From positions 1-15,041 of the forward strand of contig DFYR01000047.1 of assembly GCA_002383375.1 (NCBI GenBank): DNA of 15,041 bases, read 5' to 3'. The stretch's first letter is position 1, and the number at the start of each line of letters is the position of its first letter. The position numbers and the translations under genes are program-made. The notes below the pieces were generated by a model. The model made no database searches and had not been told where the DNA came from. It saw only the letters and a list, made by a program, of their open reading frames with translations. This DNA is from Spirochaetaceae bacterium UBA4077. Its GTDB lineage: Bacteria; Spirochaetota; Spirochaetia; Treponematales; Rectinemataceae. Shown here in pieces: positions 1 through 8,676 of the stretch.

Positions 1-47
1 AGGTAGTGGCCTTCTCCAAGGGCGGCTCGGCGCGGATACAGCGCTAA
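1..47 (+). CDS. 3' end of an unidentified protein (partial)
   Basis: An open frame enters from the left edge and ends at TAA 45-47; its last residues read VVAFSKGGSARIQR. A strong inverted repeat starts two bases after the stop, as expected at the end of a transcribed gene, which supports this frame as real coding sequence. Too little protein is present to assign a family. The gene lies on the same strand as the dehydrogenase that follows 144 bases later and could belong to the same catabolic locus, but the hairpin between them suggests at least partial transcriptional separation. Confidence 0.45.
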   Translation, partial: VVAFSKGGSARIQR

Positions 48-49
48 AG

Positions 50-90
50 GGTGGGGGCCGGGAACCGCAGTGCGGTTCCCGGCCCCCACC
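50..90 (+). terminator. Very stable GC-rich hairpin after the upstream gene
   Basis: Bases 50-69 and 71-90 are perfectly complementary, 20 pairs around a single central base, so the RNA would fold into a long GC-rich stem with a loop of about 3-5 bases. It begins two bases after a stop codon, the usual place for an intrinsic terminator or a 3'-end-stabilising hairpin. No run of T follows (the next bases are gagcaggataag), so it is not a textbook Rho-independent terminator. It is nearly symmetric and could act in either direction or as an mRNA 3'-end protector. Confidence 0.5.
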
Positions 91-191
91 GAGCAGGATA
101 AGCCGACGCCACGAGGGTTCCACAAGGCTGTGTAGCCCGGCGCCAGGCAGTATGAATCGGACGACCATCTGGTTAGATTTTAGGAGGCCCC

Positions 192-1229
192 ATGAAAGCC
201 CTCGTGCTCGAAGCATACAATAAGCTTGTCTACCGGGAAGACTACCCTGAGCCGGCCTTAAGGGCTCCCGATGATGTGATAGTCCGTGTCAGGGCTTCGG
301 CCATCTGCGGTTCCGACGTTCATGGCATGGACGGCTCCACAGGCAGACGTATACCTCCCATTGTCATGGGGCACGAAGCCGCCGGGGAGATCATTGAAAC
401 AGGCTCAGCCGTGCGGGGATTCAAGGTCGGTGACAGGGTCACTTTCGACTCCACCGAGTACTGCGGCAAGTGTTTTCACTGCCGAAGGGGAGAGGTAAAC
501 CTCTGCGACAACCGGATGGTCTTGGGCGTTTCCTGCGCCGACTACCGCAGGGACGGGAGCTTCGCCGAATACCTAGTGGTTCCAGAGCGCATACTCTACG
601 CTCTCCCGGCGAACCTGGATTTCGCTTCGGCATCCCTAGCCGAACCCACGGCGGTGGCCGCCCATGCCGCGGCAATAACGCCCATAGCCATGGGCGATAC
701 CATGGCAGTGATTGGTTCTGGTCTCATCGGCCTGTTGCTCATCCAAATCCTGAGAGCCCACTCGCCAGGGCTTATACTCGCCCTGGACACCGATCCGGAG
801 CGCAGGATCGCAGCCCTGGAGGCGGGGGCGGATCTCGCCCTGGACCCCACCGATCCCGCCAGCAATGGAAAGATCCTTAAACTCACCGAAGGTCGGGGGG
901 TGGACAGGAGCTTCGAGGCTGTAGGCGCCACCGCCCCCATTTCTACTGCCATAGCCAGCACCCGAAAGGGCGGCTCGGTAACCCTCATAGGAAACGTGAG
1001 CCCCAAGGTGGAACTGCCCCTGCAGTGGGTGGTTACAAGGCAGATAAGCCTCTTCGGTTCATGTGCCATGGCCGGAGAATATCCACTGGTCCTGAATCTC
1101 TTAGCCGCGGGCAAGATCAAGAGCGATTCGATAATCAGCGCCAAGGCTCCTCTATCCGAGGGGGCGACCTGGTTCGCCCGGCTCTACGCCCGGGAAAAGG
1201 GCCTGCTTAAGGTAGTCCTGGAGCCCTAA
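192..1229 (+). CDS. Zinc-dependent medium-chain alcohol/polyol dehydrogenase
   Basis: A 345-residue member of the medium-chain dehydrogenase/reductase family, nearest in appearance to sorbitol, galactitol-1-phosphate and threonine dehydrogenases. It should oxidise a polyol or sugar alcohol to a ketone with NAD in the cytoplasm. Catalytic zinc ligands are Cys39 (AICGSDVHG) and His61-Glu62 (GHEAAG). The structural zinc site has four cysteines at 91, 94, 97 and 105. The Rossmann fingerprint GSGLIG is at 175-180, and Asp199 at the end of the next strand favours NAD over NADP. Full family length. The ATG at 192 has AGGAGG at 182-187. The next gene starts 12 bases downstream, so the two are almost certainly cotranscribed. 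The exact substrate cannot be read from the sequence, so no gene symbol is given. Confidence 0.9.
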   Translation: MKALVLEAYNKLVYREDYPEPALRAPDDVIVRVRASAICGSDVHGMDGSTGRRIPPIVMGHEAAGEIIETGSAVRGFKVGDRVTFDSTEYCGKCFHCRRGEVNLCDNRMVLGVSCADYRRDGSFAEYLVVPERILYALPANLDFASASLAEPTAVAAHAAAITPIAMGDTMAVIGSGLIGLLLIQILRAHSPGLILALDTDPERRIAALEAGADLALDPTDPASNGKILKLTEGRGVDRSFEAVGATAPISTAIASTRKGGSVTLIGNVSPKVELPLQWVVTRQISLFGSCAMAGEYPLVLNLLAAGKIKSDSIISAKAPLSEGATWFARLYAREKGLLKVVLEP

Positions 1230-1241
1230 AAAGGAATGACC

Positions 1242-2321
1242 ATGGAAAAAATCCGTTTCGCCCTCTACGGCTACGGCAAGGTGGCCCAGCTCCACGCCAA
1301 AGCCTTGGGGGAATGCGAAAATGCCCAGCTGGTGTCGGTATGTGGCAGAGATATAAAGAAAGCCCAGGCTTTCGCCACCCAATGGGGCATCCGAGCCCGG
1401 GCTTCCGCCCAGGAAATGGCCGACAAGGACAGAGCCCAGGCTGTCATCGTCACCACGCCCCATCCCTTGCACGCATCCAGCGCCATGGTCTGCCTTCGCG
1501 CGGGCTTGCACACGCTGGTGGAAAAACCCATGGCCCTTAGAGTGGCCGATTGCGACGCCATGATCGCCGCCGCCCTCGAAAATCACCGCAGCCTGGGAGT
1601 CATAAGCCAGCGCCGCTGGTACCCTTCGACTCGGCGCATAAAACATGCCATAGACCAAGGCCTCCTCGGTATCCCCCTCTTAGGCCAGGTGACCATCCTG
1701 GGCTGGCGCGATGAAGCCTACTACCGCTCCGACCCCTGGCGCGGCTCCTGGTCCGGCGAGGGCGGCGGCGTCATCGTCAACCAAGCGCCCCATCAGCTCG
1801 ATCTCCTGACCTGGTTCATGGGAAACGTGACAGGAGTCCAGGGTTCCTGGATTAACGTCAACCACCCCTATATCGAGGTGGACGATTCGGCGGTGGCCAC
1901 GGTGCACTTCGCTAACGGGGGCTTGGGTTCGGTCTTCGTTTCCAACTCTCAGAAACCGGGCATTCATGCCAAGGTAGCGGTACATGGCAGCTCAGGCGCT
2001 TCGGTGGGGGTTCAGACCGACGGGGGAGCCATGTTCATAGCGGGTATGAGCGGGGTTCTTGAGCCGCCGTACAATGACCTGTGGACCATACCCGGACAGG
2101 AAGGCATGCTGGGAGCCTGGAGGGCAGAAGATTCAGCCTTCTTTTCCAGGATCGATCCCACCTGGTATTTTTTCAAGCTTCAGATCGAAGACTTCGCGGC
2201 GTCGATACGCGAGGAGCGAAGGGCTAGGGTCAGCGGCGAGGAGGGGCGCGAGGCGGTGAAGATAATGGAGGGAATTTACCGATCCAAGGAAACGAGAGCC
2301 CTTATCCGCTATTCGGTTTAA
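1242..2321 (+). CDS. Gfo/Idh/MocA family NAD(P)-dependent oxidoreductase
   Basis: A roughly 359-residue oxidoreductase of the glucose-fructose oxidoreductase / inositol dehydrogenase family, which oxidises or reduces sugars, inositols and amino sugars. The N-terminal Rossmann motif is YGYGKVA, EKP lies near residue 96, and NQAPHQLD near residues 182-189 carries the family's catalytic His and Asp. The ATG at 1242 is preferred: AAGGA at 1231-1235 then lies six bases upstream, whereas the in-frame ATG at 1236 directly abuts that site. It follows the zinc dehydrogenase by 12 bases, so both probably act in one sugar or polyol pathway. Its TAA overlaps the stop of the convergent histidine kinase gene (shared TTAA, 2318-2321). 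Substrate unknown. Confidence 0.88.
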   Translation: MEKIRFALYGYGKVAQLHAKALGECENAQLVSVCGRDIKKAQAFATQWGIRARASAQEMADKDRAQAVIVTTPHPLHASSAMVCLRAGLHTLVEKPMALRVADCDAMIAAALENHRSLGVISQRRWYPSTRRIKHAIDQGLLGIPLLGQVTILGWRDEAYYRSDPWRGSWSGEGGGVIVNQAPHQLDLLTWFMGNVTGVQGSWINVNHPYIEVDDSAVATVHFANGGLGSVFVSNSQKPGIHAKVAVHGSSGASVGVQTDGGAMFIAGMSGVLEPPYNDLWTIPGQEGMLGAWRAEDSAFFSRIDPTWYFFKLQIEDFAASIREERRARVSGEEGREAVKIMEGIYRSKETRALIRYSV

Positions 2322-5300
2322 TTCGAATCATCACCGGCAGCTTTCTCTTCCAAAGGTTTGTTGACTTCATCCTCTGCTGGTATGTCGTTTTTTTCTCCCA
2401 CGGGTTCGAGGACCGTCTCTGCCTTAGTCTTGTCGGCTTTTTTCACCGCCAGTACTTTCTCGCTTCGCGCTTCGGCTTGGGCGATCCGTTCGGATTTCTT
2501 GTTGATCTCGTGGATGGTCTTGAACACATACTCCCTGTCCTGGCCGTCGAACTCAAGACGGGGCATAAGGCGTGAGAAAAAACCTTGGACAAAGTGCTCC
2601 ATCCGTGAGACCTGGTCGATGTAGTTGGACTCGTGATTGAGCATCATCACCGTGCAAGGAAGCGGACGGTTGTAATTGCCTATTATCTTGAAGCCCAGCT
2701 TTTCGTACATGCGAATTAACTTTGTCTCGTCGCTGAAAACATCTAGGAAAATGGTGTCCACGTCCCTGCCGCGGATGTAGAGATACGAAAGCACCATGAG
2801 GCTGAAGGGGATAATAGAGCCCCGCTCCTCCCTGATGATCGCCAGGCGGTCTATCTCTGCATAGGGCTTTCCGTCCATGTAAGAGGATATGTCGAAATTC
2901 TTCTGGATGGGGATCTTCCCTTCCAGCTCGCTTAAGTGAAGGGTTGTGGTTCCCACCGGCTGCATACCCTTGTAGGCAAGGACATGGAAGGCATTTTCGT
3001 CCTCGCTCCTGCGGATAGTCTCCTCGAGATATCCCTTTTCGCCCACGAGAATCTTACGCTGAAGGTAGAAAGAGTCCTCGACCTGCCGTGAATCCCTGGC
3101 GTGGAGAAAGCGGATCTTGTTTTTCTCCATATTGGCGGCGGGGAGAATGATCATGAAGGTTGTTCCTCTTTTTTCTTTGGAATCGATGAGGATTCTTCCA
3201 CCCAGTTTAGAAATAATGTGGTGGGCAATGGAAAGACCCAGTCCGGTCCCGGCTCCCGGATCCTTTGTGGTGAAGAAGGGGTTGAAGACCTTGTCCAGGT
3301 TGTCTTTTTGAATGCCCAGCCCTGTATCCTGGACAGTGATTATCACGTCCGCCTCTTCTTGCTTGACCCCCAGATACAGTGTTCCGTCCCCGTTCATCGC
3401 CTGGACGGCGTTGACGATGAGGTTTAGAAAAACCTGCTGGAGTTCGGTGGAGTTGGCCTGGACCTCGCTAGCCTGGTCGTAGTCCTTTTTGACCAGGACC
3501 GATCCGAAATCGATGCCGCGCATCGCGAGTTTCAGAGAATTTTCAAGAATAGTGACGGGCTTAACGAAATCGGTCTGGCTTTTGGTTTTTCTGGAATAGA
3601 CCATAAGATCGCGGATTACCTCGGCGGCGTTCTGCGCGTATCTGATGATATCCTGGGAGTATTCGCGCAATCGCGAGTTTTCGGGCGTCTCGGGAAGCAT
3701 GAGATCGGCGGTGCCTAATATCGCGCCAAGAGGATTGTTGATCTCGTGCGCGATGCCCGACACCAGGGTTCCGATGCCGGCCAACTTCTCCGATTGCACC
3801 AGTTCTTCCTGCAGGGTTTTCTGCTTAGTGATGTCTTGGAAGAATTCGAGGAAGATAGGCAACGAGGATTTAGGCACGGAAATAGGATAAAAATTAAGGG
3901 AGAATGTCAAAAGCCCCTTTACGTCCTGGCGCTCGGCGTTGAAGGGCAGCCTGGTATGGAGGCAGTCCTGGGCCAGGCACTCGATGCAGGGCCTGTCTCT
4001 GTTGAAGAAGGCCTTGTAGCACTTGTTGCCTATGAGTTCCTCGGCGGATTTCTCGAAATAACGCCGGGCGGCGTAATTCACTTCGATGATGTTGTAGTTG
4101 ATATCCTGAATCGATATGGGCGTGGTAATGCCGTCAAAAAAGGCTTCCAGTTTGTTTCTGCTTATCTCCAACTGGTTGTTGATATTCTGAAGTCGTTTCT
4201 GCTGCTGGCGTAGACGTTCGAAGGTTATGGCGTTCTCCAGGGCTACCGAACACTGGACGCTCAACAGCTGGAGCATTTCAATGTCAAATTGGTTGTAATA
4301 GTCCTTGTTCACCTGGGGGCCTAGGACGATAAAGCCATTGAGCCGTTCCTTGAACTTCAGAGGAAGCACGAGGCTAGCCCGTATCGTCTCTGCCACAGAA
4401 GCCTTTTCGAGCGGGATTTCGATCATTCGTTGAGGTTGATAGAGATACTGGACATCGCTTTTATCCGCTCCCTGGTGAATGGTAAAGCTCCGTACCAGTT
4501 CGCTGCCCCGCTTGAGGCAGATGGATTGGTCCTGTCCCTCCACCAAGCCGCCAGCGAAGGGCAGTTTTTTAGCCACATTTATCTTGTAATTTCTGTCATT
4601 GAAGTCGTTGACCAGCATGAAAGCCCACTCCAGCCCGAAGGTGGACATTATTTTTTCTATCGTGAGATTGCCCAGGGTTTCCAGATCGACAATCGAGGTA
4701 AGACTGGCAGAGAAAACCCTGAGGCTCTGGTAGTAAGTGAAGGTCTTACCTCCGTAGATGCGCTCGAGAAAGGAGAGCGTTGTCGTCCGCAAAGGCGAGA
4801 GGACGATGGAGGTTATAAAACCCAGGATAAGGGCCAAGAGGAGGATCCGCGGGAAGGGAATATTGTCGTTCAGGTGGAAAATCGGCACGAAGAAGAAAAG
4901 GAAAAGGGCCCCTGTTAAAAGCGAGACAAAAAATGTCAGCAGAATGTTGAGCACCGTGGACGAATAATGGATGAGACGGTACTTGTAGACGGCGAAAAAG
5001 ATGATCGCGGCGTTTATCGTGGCCGCCGTGAGATCGATGGGGTACTTACCCAGGGGCTTGTACAGGTTGACCGCGACGCCGCCTATGATGATGCTTGCAC
5101 CATAGATGAGCAGTTTTAATGTCTTGCGCTTGAAGCGGTTTTCGCTCTCCCTGAGCTGCCTGGCCAGAAGGAGGATTGAGAGCCCTAGGAAAAAGTAAGC
5201 CAGGGAATATGAAACAACCGCACCTGGCCCGAGCACATAGTAGAATCCGTCGCTGTCGAAGCCCGCATCGGTGACTACTCTGGAACTCAGATTGAGATAG

Positions 5301-5629
5301 GCCATAAATATGTAGATGATGTAGCCGGCGTAGAGGAAAACCCTATAGCGGCGCTTTTCGGTTCCCGAAAGATGGATCATCGTGGCCAGGAAGGAAATGG
5401 GGCCGCCGAAGAGCCCCATGAGCATGACCTTGTTCCACAGAAGGGGCGTGAGAATGCCCGTATTGGCATGCATCATGAAGGAACCGAAACTCCAGAGGGC
5501 CATAAAAAACATGTACTGGAGAAAGGATCCGTCCACCTTGTCTTTTCGACTGTACAGACCGAAGACGATAAACACGATATATATGATGAAGGATAGTGCT
5601 GGAATCAGCGACGAAGCGTCCAGGATCAT
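2318..5629 (-). CDS. Membrane sensor histidine kinase fused to a GNAT/FeeM-like acyltransferase domain
   Basis: A 1103-residue hybrid. Residues 1-250 hold about seven hydrophobic segments, with a further one near 260-278, resembling the 7TM N-terminal histidine kinase module. A GAF-like region spans about 300-465, and a PAS domain about 490-600 contains Cys537, 548, 551 and 556. The dimerisation/phosphoacceptor helix carries His628 ([15 protein letters not shown]). The ATPase domain shows an N box ([10 protein letters not shown]), DTGLG at 768-772 and GTGLGLS at 794-800. After the kinase, residues about 837-1000 resemble GNAT-fold N-acyl amino acid synthases (FeeM type): [36 protein letters not shown] charged tail of about 90 residues follows. 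No receiver domain is present. The ATG at 5629 has AGGGGA seven bases upstream. The kinase assignment is firm; the acyltransferase call is by pattern only. It lies divergent from a methyltransferase and an HD-GYP regulator, its possible partner. Confidence 0.88.
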
Positions 5630-5759
5630 GCCGGAATCCCCTGCTTTATACGATGTCTGGCAAAACTTCGGCTATTGTAGCACAATATGTAACGCAATGG
5701 TACTAAATTCTTTCATAATGGCGGGTTTTTCTCTTCTTTTGCTGTCGGAGCCGCTGGCA
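5630..5759. promoter_or_regulatory. Divergent intergenic region between kinase and methyltransferase genes
   Basis: This spacer is more AT-rich than the flanking genes and separates two divergently transcribed genes, so it should carry both promoters. On the minus strand TACAAT (complement of 5674-5679) resembles a -10 element for the kinase gene, but no good -35 lies at the right distance. On the plus strand CATAAT (5714-5719) is a possible -10, again without a clear -35. The kinase Shine-Dalgarno sequence (AGGGGA, complement within 5637-5642) and the methyltransferase one (GGAG, 5747-5750) mark its ends. Exact promoters are not resolved. Confidence 0.35.
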
Positions 5760-6323
5760 ATGCGGGGCAAAAAAGCCTCGAAAGCGCTCCGGAGCCTTGG
5801 CTACTGCCTGATCATCGCCGCGCTCGCGCTCTACGCCAGTCCTGCCGTCGCAGTTGTTTTTAAGGTCCCAGTGACAAAAATCGTTGCCGAAACCGGCTCC
5901 ACGAATGAGGCATGGACCAAGGCGATGACCTTCCTATCCGAGCAGACTGCGCTTTTTTATCTCACCTTCGTAACGGCACTCGGCTCAGGCGTCATGCTGG
6001 TCTGGACTGTCTTTTTCGAGCTCGCCCTGGGCAGAAAAAAACTACAGGCAGAAAAGACCGATGCGGTCAGCTGGGGCTCCTATGGCATCTGCAGGCATCC
6101 TGGATTCTGGTGGCTAGCCTTGTATATGCTGTCGATGGGCATTGTCCGTGGTTTTTCTCCCTCTGTTGTACCCGCCTTTCTCGTGATATTCTTCAATTTC
6201 CTGTTGGTCGAGGTACAGGACCGCTATAGCTTTCCGCGAATATTCAAGGATTACGAAGCGTATCGAAAAAAGGTGCCCTTTCTTATACCTGGATTTATAA
6301 AAAAGGGAACTCATCACCGATGA
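5760..6323 (+). CDS. Isoprenylcysteine carboxyl methyltransferase-like integral membrane protein
   Basis: A 187-residue membrane protein whose C-terminal half matches the ICMT/phospholipid-methyltransferase-like family. It has GICRHPGFWW (RHP near 112-114), a membrane segment, then Glu151 and DYEAYRKKVPFLIP, the usual RHP ... E ... Y..Y...VP..IP pattern that binds S-adenosylmethionine. About four hydrophobic segments are visible. Such enzymes methylate a carboxyl group or a lipid head group at the membrane; the substrate here is unknown. The frame is open upstream into the kinase gene. ATG 5760 was chosen because GGAG at 5747-5750 lies nine bases upstream and the product then starts with a basic segment before the first helix. 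ATGs at 5697 and 5718 lack a Shine-Dalgarno sequence but would add a hydrophobic segment. It sits 51 bases before the HD-GYP regulator, probably in the same operon. Confidence 0.72.
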   Translation: MRGKKASKALRSLGYCLIIAALALYASPAVAVVFKVPVTKIVAETGSTNEAWTKAMTFLSEQTALFYLTFVTALGSGVMLVWTVFFELALGRKKLQAEKTDAVSWGSYGICRHPGFWWLALYMLSMGIVRGFSPSVVPAFLVIFFNFLLVEVQDRYSFPRIFKDYEAYRKKVPFLIPGFIKKGTHHR

Positions 6324-6374
6324 CAATTCGATCCGGTGCGACTAAGGTCGGCCGGGTCATGATGGAAGGACAAC

Positions 6375-7442
6375 ATGATAGGCAGCATGCAGCGCACAAT
6401 CCTTGTGGTCGATGACGATCCGGCCATCAGGAAGGTTCTTTCCCTGGGCCTCGAGAGGATGGGCTTCCAGGTCCGTCTTGCGTCCAACGGTCAGGAAGCC
6501 CTCGATTTTCTGGGTTCCGAAAACATTGAATCCGATTGCGTGCTACTGGACATACGCATGCCCGTCCTATCGGGCAGGGAAGCCCTGCCCAAGATCCGCG
6601 AACTCTATCCCCTCACGCCGGTCATCATGCTCACCGCTTACAATGATCTCGCCACCGGCCTGGACGCCATGAAAAAGGGAGCCTTCGACTATCTGGTCAA
6701 ACCCAGCCGCTTGGAGCATATCGCCGATGTAATCAGCAAGGCGCTGCGCTACCGGGACATAATGCGGGAAAAGTTCGAGCTGGACATGAAGAAAGAGGAA
6801 TACCGAATAAACCTCGAGCGGAGCATAGAATCCACAGCCTTGGAGCTGAATGAAACCTACCAGAAACTCAAGACAGCCAACATGCAGACCGTACAAGCCC
6901 TGGCGGAGACCATAGAAGCCAAGGACCAGTACACCCAGGGACACTGCGAACGGGTAAAAAACCTCTCTTTGAAGCTCGCAGAAAATTTATGCCTCCCGGC
7001 CGACAGAATGGAAGCCCTGGAGGTGGCTGCCCTGCTCCACGATATCGGAAAAATCGGGATCCCGGAGCGGATCCTCAACAAGGCGGGGCCTCTGGAACCC
7101 GAGGAGAACGAAGTGATAAAAATGCACCCTATCATCGGGGCGCAGATACTCTCGATCGTGGAGTTGTTCACCAAGGCGGTGAACGGGGTGCGGCACCACC
7201 ACGAGCGCTGGGACGGTCAGGGTTATCCCGACGGCATCGCCGGCGAGGATATCGATCCCCTGGCCAGGATCATCGCCCTGGCCGATACCTTCGACGCCAT
7301 GGCACAGACCAGGCCTTACCGGGGAGCCCTGCCCATCCGGGAGATTCTGGACGAGATCCGCAGCCAACGGGGCAGGCAGTTCGCCCCCGAGGTGGTGGAC
7401 GCCTTTTTCAGCGCCCGGCTGTACGAAGAATATTTGCCCTAA
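6375..7442 (+). CDS. Response regulator with HD-GYP domain (putative cyclic-di-GMP phosphodiesterase)
   Basis: A 355-residue two-component regulator. The receiver domain (about 7-125) has the acidic cluster Asp13-15, phosphoacceptor Asp59 (VLLDIRMP), Thr87 (MLTAY) and Lys109 (LVKPS). A probable coiled-coil linker covers about 128-170. The HD-GYP domain (about 170-345) has His190, the HD pair 222-223 (LLHDIGKIGIPE), HHHERWDGQGYPDG at 274-287 with the GYP triplet at 283-285, and DTFDAMAQTRPYRG. All hallmark residues are present, so it is probably an active cyclic-di-GMP phosphodiesterase switched by phosphorylation. GGAAGGA at 6364-6370 lies just ahead of ATG 6375; ATG 6387 is an alternative. 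The nearest kinase is the divergent hybrid kinase upstream, a reasonable but unproven partner. Confidence 0.92.
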   Translation: MIGSMQRTILVVDDDPAIRKVLSLGLERMGFQVRLASNGQEALDFLGSENIESDCVLLDIRMPVLSGREALPKIRELYPLTPVIMLTAYNDLATGLDAMKKGAFDYLVKPSRLEHIADVISKALRYRDIMREKFELDMKKEEYRINLERSIESTALELNETYQKLKTANMQTVQALAETIEAKDQYTQGHCERVKNLSLKLAENLCLPADRMEALEVAALLHDIGKIGIPERILNKAGPLEPEENEVIKMHPIIGAQILSIVELFTKAVNGVRHHHERWDGQGYPDGIAGEDIDPLARIIALADTFDAMAQTRPYRGALPIREILDEIRSQRGRQFAPEVVDAFFSARLYEEYLP

Positions 7443-7527
7443 AGCTCGCTTGAGCCGCAACTCGCCTTACCAGAGGATTCCGATTCGCAGTCTAGCTTAC
7501 TAGAGAATTTCACTCCGTGCCGGCGCT

Positions 7528-8676
7528 TTAAAACCGGTAGGTAAAGCGTCCGGGTACGGTTTCTCCGGTCTTGTTCCAGAATACCGAGCGCTTGAAGCCG
7601 TAGAGCACCGCCTGGTCTATCAGGGAATCCCCCGAGGACTGAAGAATCTCCGCCCCCCTCATCTGGTTGTCTTTGGTCACCGTGAAGCCGATCACCACGG
7701 GAGAAAGACTTTTGTTTTCCCTGTATTCGGCCTTGGCGGGTTCGTAGCCCGCGTCCTCCAGAATCTGCCAGAGAGGCTCCCGCTGTTCCAGCGGCACATC
7801 GTTCTTGAGCCTGTAGGCGCTTCCATCGAACTCGTAATAGGTGGTAAAAGCCCGTTTACGCGCCTGGGAAGAGTAGATGATGACGTTGGGCGGCATTATA
7901 AGATCGGGGATCGCGTTATAGATCGAAGCCGGCACGCTTCGGGGCAATGGAAGGCTGGAGTAGACAGGCTGGTAGATATTCTGCCCCACTGTCCCCTGGG
8001 AGCCGCCGAGGGTCGTATCCGAGGAGCTGCCTTTTTCGGACTTGCGGATCGTGACCGTATCGCCCGTATAGGGCACAAGCCCCTTGCCGGGCACATAGAG
8101 CATGGTTGAGGTTTGGCTTATATGGGAGCCCTGTTCCCGCTGCCCGGGCACCCAGGGCTCGGCCGGCGGTGCCTTTTCGGTTTTGGATTCGGGTACTGAG
8201 GCCGCCTGGGCTGTTTGTACAGCCGAAGGCGCGCCCGGATCGGGCGGTATTGGTTCTGAAGCGACGGCAACCACGGCTTGCGGCTGCGGTTGCGACGGAG
8301 GCGGCGGCGCTGCCGGTGTTTCGAGCCGGGATGGACTGGGTGCAGCCTCCTCCACAGGCTTCTTGGGGCTTTCCACCTTGGGAGCTTCGGCCTTTTCCAG
8401 CACAGCCTCGGTCTTTTTAGGGGCCGAGGGCTCGATCTTCTCCGCGGTCTCCCCCTCTTCGGAAGGCCTGAAGGAACCCAGGCCTATATCGTTGGTCGTA
8501 GGTCCGGGCATGGTGATCATCACCGTCATGTTGGAGTAATCCTCTTCCCTTGGGTTGAGGATCTCAAGGGCCAGCCCGACAGCAAAGGCGAGCAGGTACA
8601 GCCCAGCGGTTATGCCGATGGAAGTGAGTTTTCGCTTTCTCTCCTGCTTTTCGGCATAGCTTTTGGTTGGATTCAT
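7528..8676 (-). CDS. tonB: TonB-like energy transducer
   Basis: A 382-residue protein with TonB architecture: a short basic cytoplasmic N-terminus, one membrane anchor at about 17-39, a long Pro/Ala/Glu-rich periplasmic spacer (about 70-175), then a C-terminal domain. Residues about 326-382 fit the TonB C-terminal fold (VVIGFTVTKDNQ, LQSSGDSLIDQAVL, ending GRFTYRF). It would relay proton-motive energy from ExbB-ExbD to outer-membrane receptors. It is the third gene of exbB-exbD-tonB, its ATG overlapping the exbD stop by four bases. It is longer than E. coli TonB, and an extra segment at about 235-320 (IYNAIPDLIMPPNVI, TTYYEFDGSAYRL) with no obvious family match precedes the C-terminal fold. 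The usual YP motif at the start of the fold is not clear. No receptor gene lies in the window. Confidence 0.82.
   Translation of the reverse strand: MNPTKSYAEKQERKRKLTSIGITAGLYLLAFAVGLALEILNPREEDYSNMTVMITMPGPTTNDIGLGSFRPSEEGETAEKIEPSAPKKTEAVLEKAEAPKVESPKKPVEEAAPSPSRLETPAAPPPPSQPQPQAVVAVASEPIPPDPGAPSAVQTAQAASVPESKTEKAPPAEPWVPGQREQGSHISQTSTMLYVPGKGLVPYTGDTVTIRKSEKGSSSDTTLGGSQGTVGQNIYQPVYSSLPLPRSVPASIYNAIPDLIMPPNVIIYSSQARKRAFTTYYEFDGSAYRLKNDVPLEQREPLWQILEDAGYEPAKAEYRENKSLSPVVIGFTVTKDNQMRGAEILQSSGDSLIDQAVLYGFKRSVFWNKTGETVPGRFTYRF

Noticed and set aside
596..1144. 182-codon minus-strand open frame opposite the zinc dehydrogenase
   Set aside because: Antisense to a gene with all catalytic motifs intact; the composition is typical of an antisense shadow.
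5382..5759. Longer N-terminus for the methyltransferase, starting inside the kinase gene
   Set aside because: The extra residues are the antisense of the kinase N-terminus and lack family similarity. The ATG at 5760 has a good Shine-Dalgarno sequence and gives the usual family length. Starts at 5697 or 5718 remain possible but lack one.
7443..7527. TCTAG-CTTA-CTAGA inverted repeat between the regulator and tonB genes
   Set aside because: Only five-base arms and no T run; too weak to call a terminator for the convergent genes.
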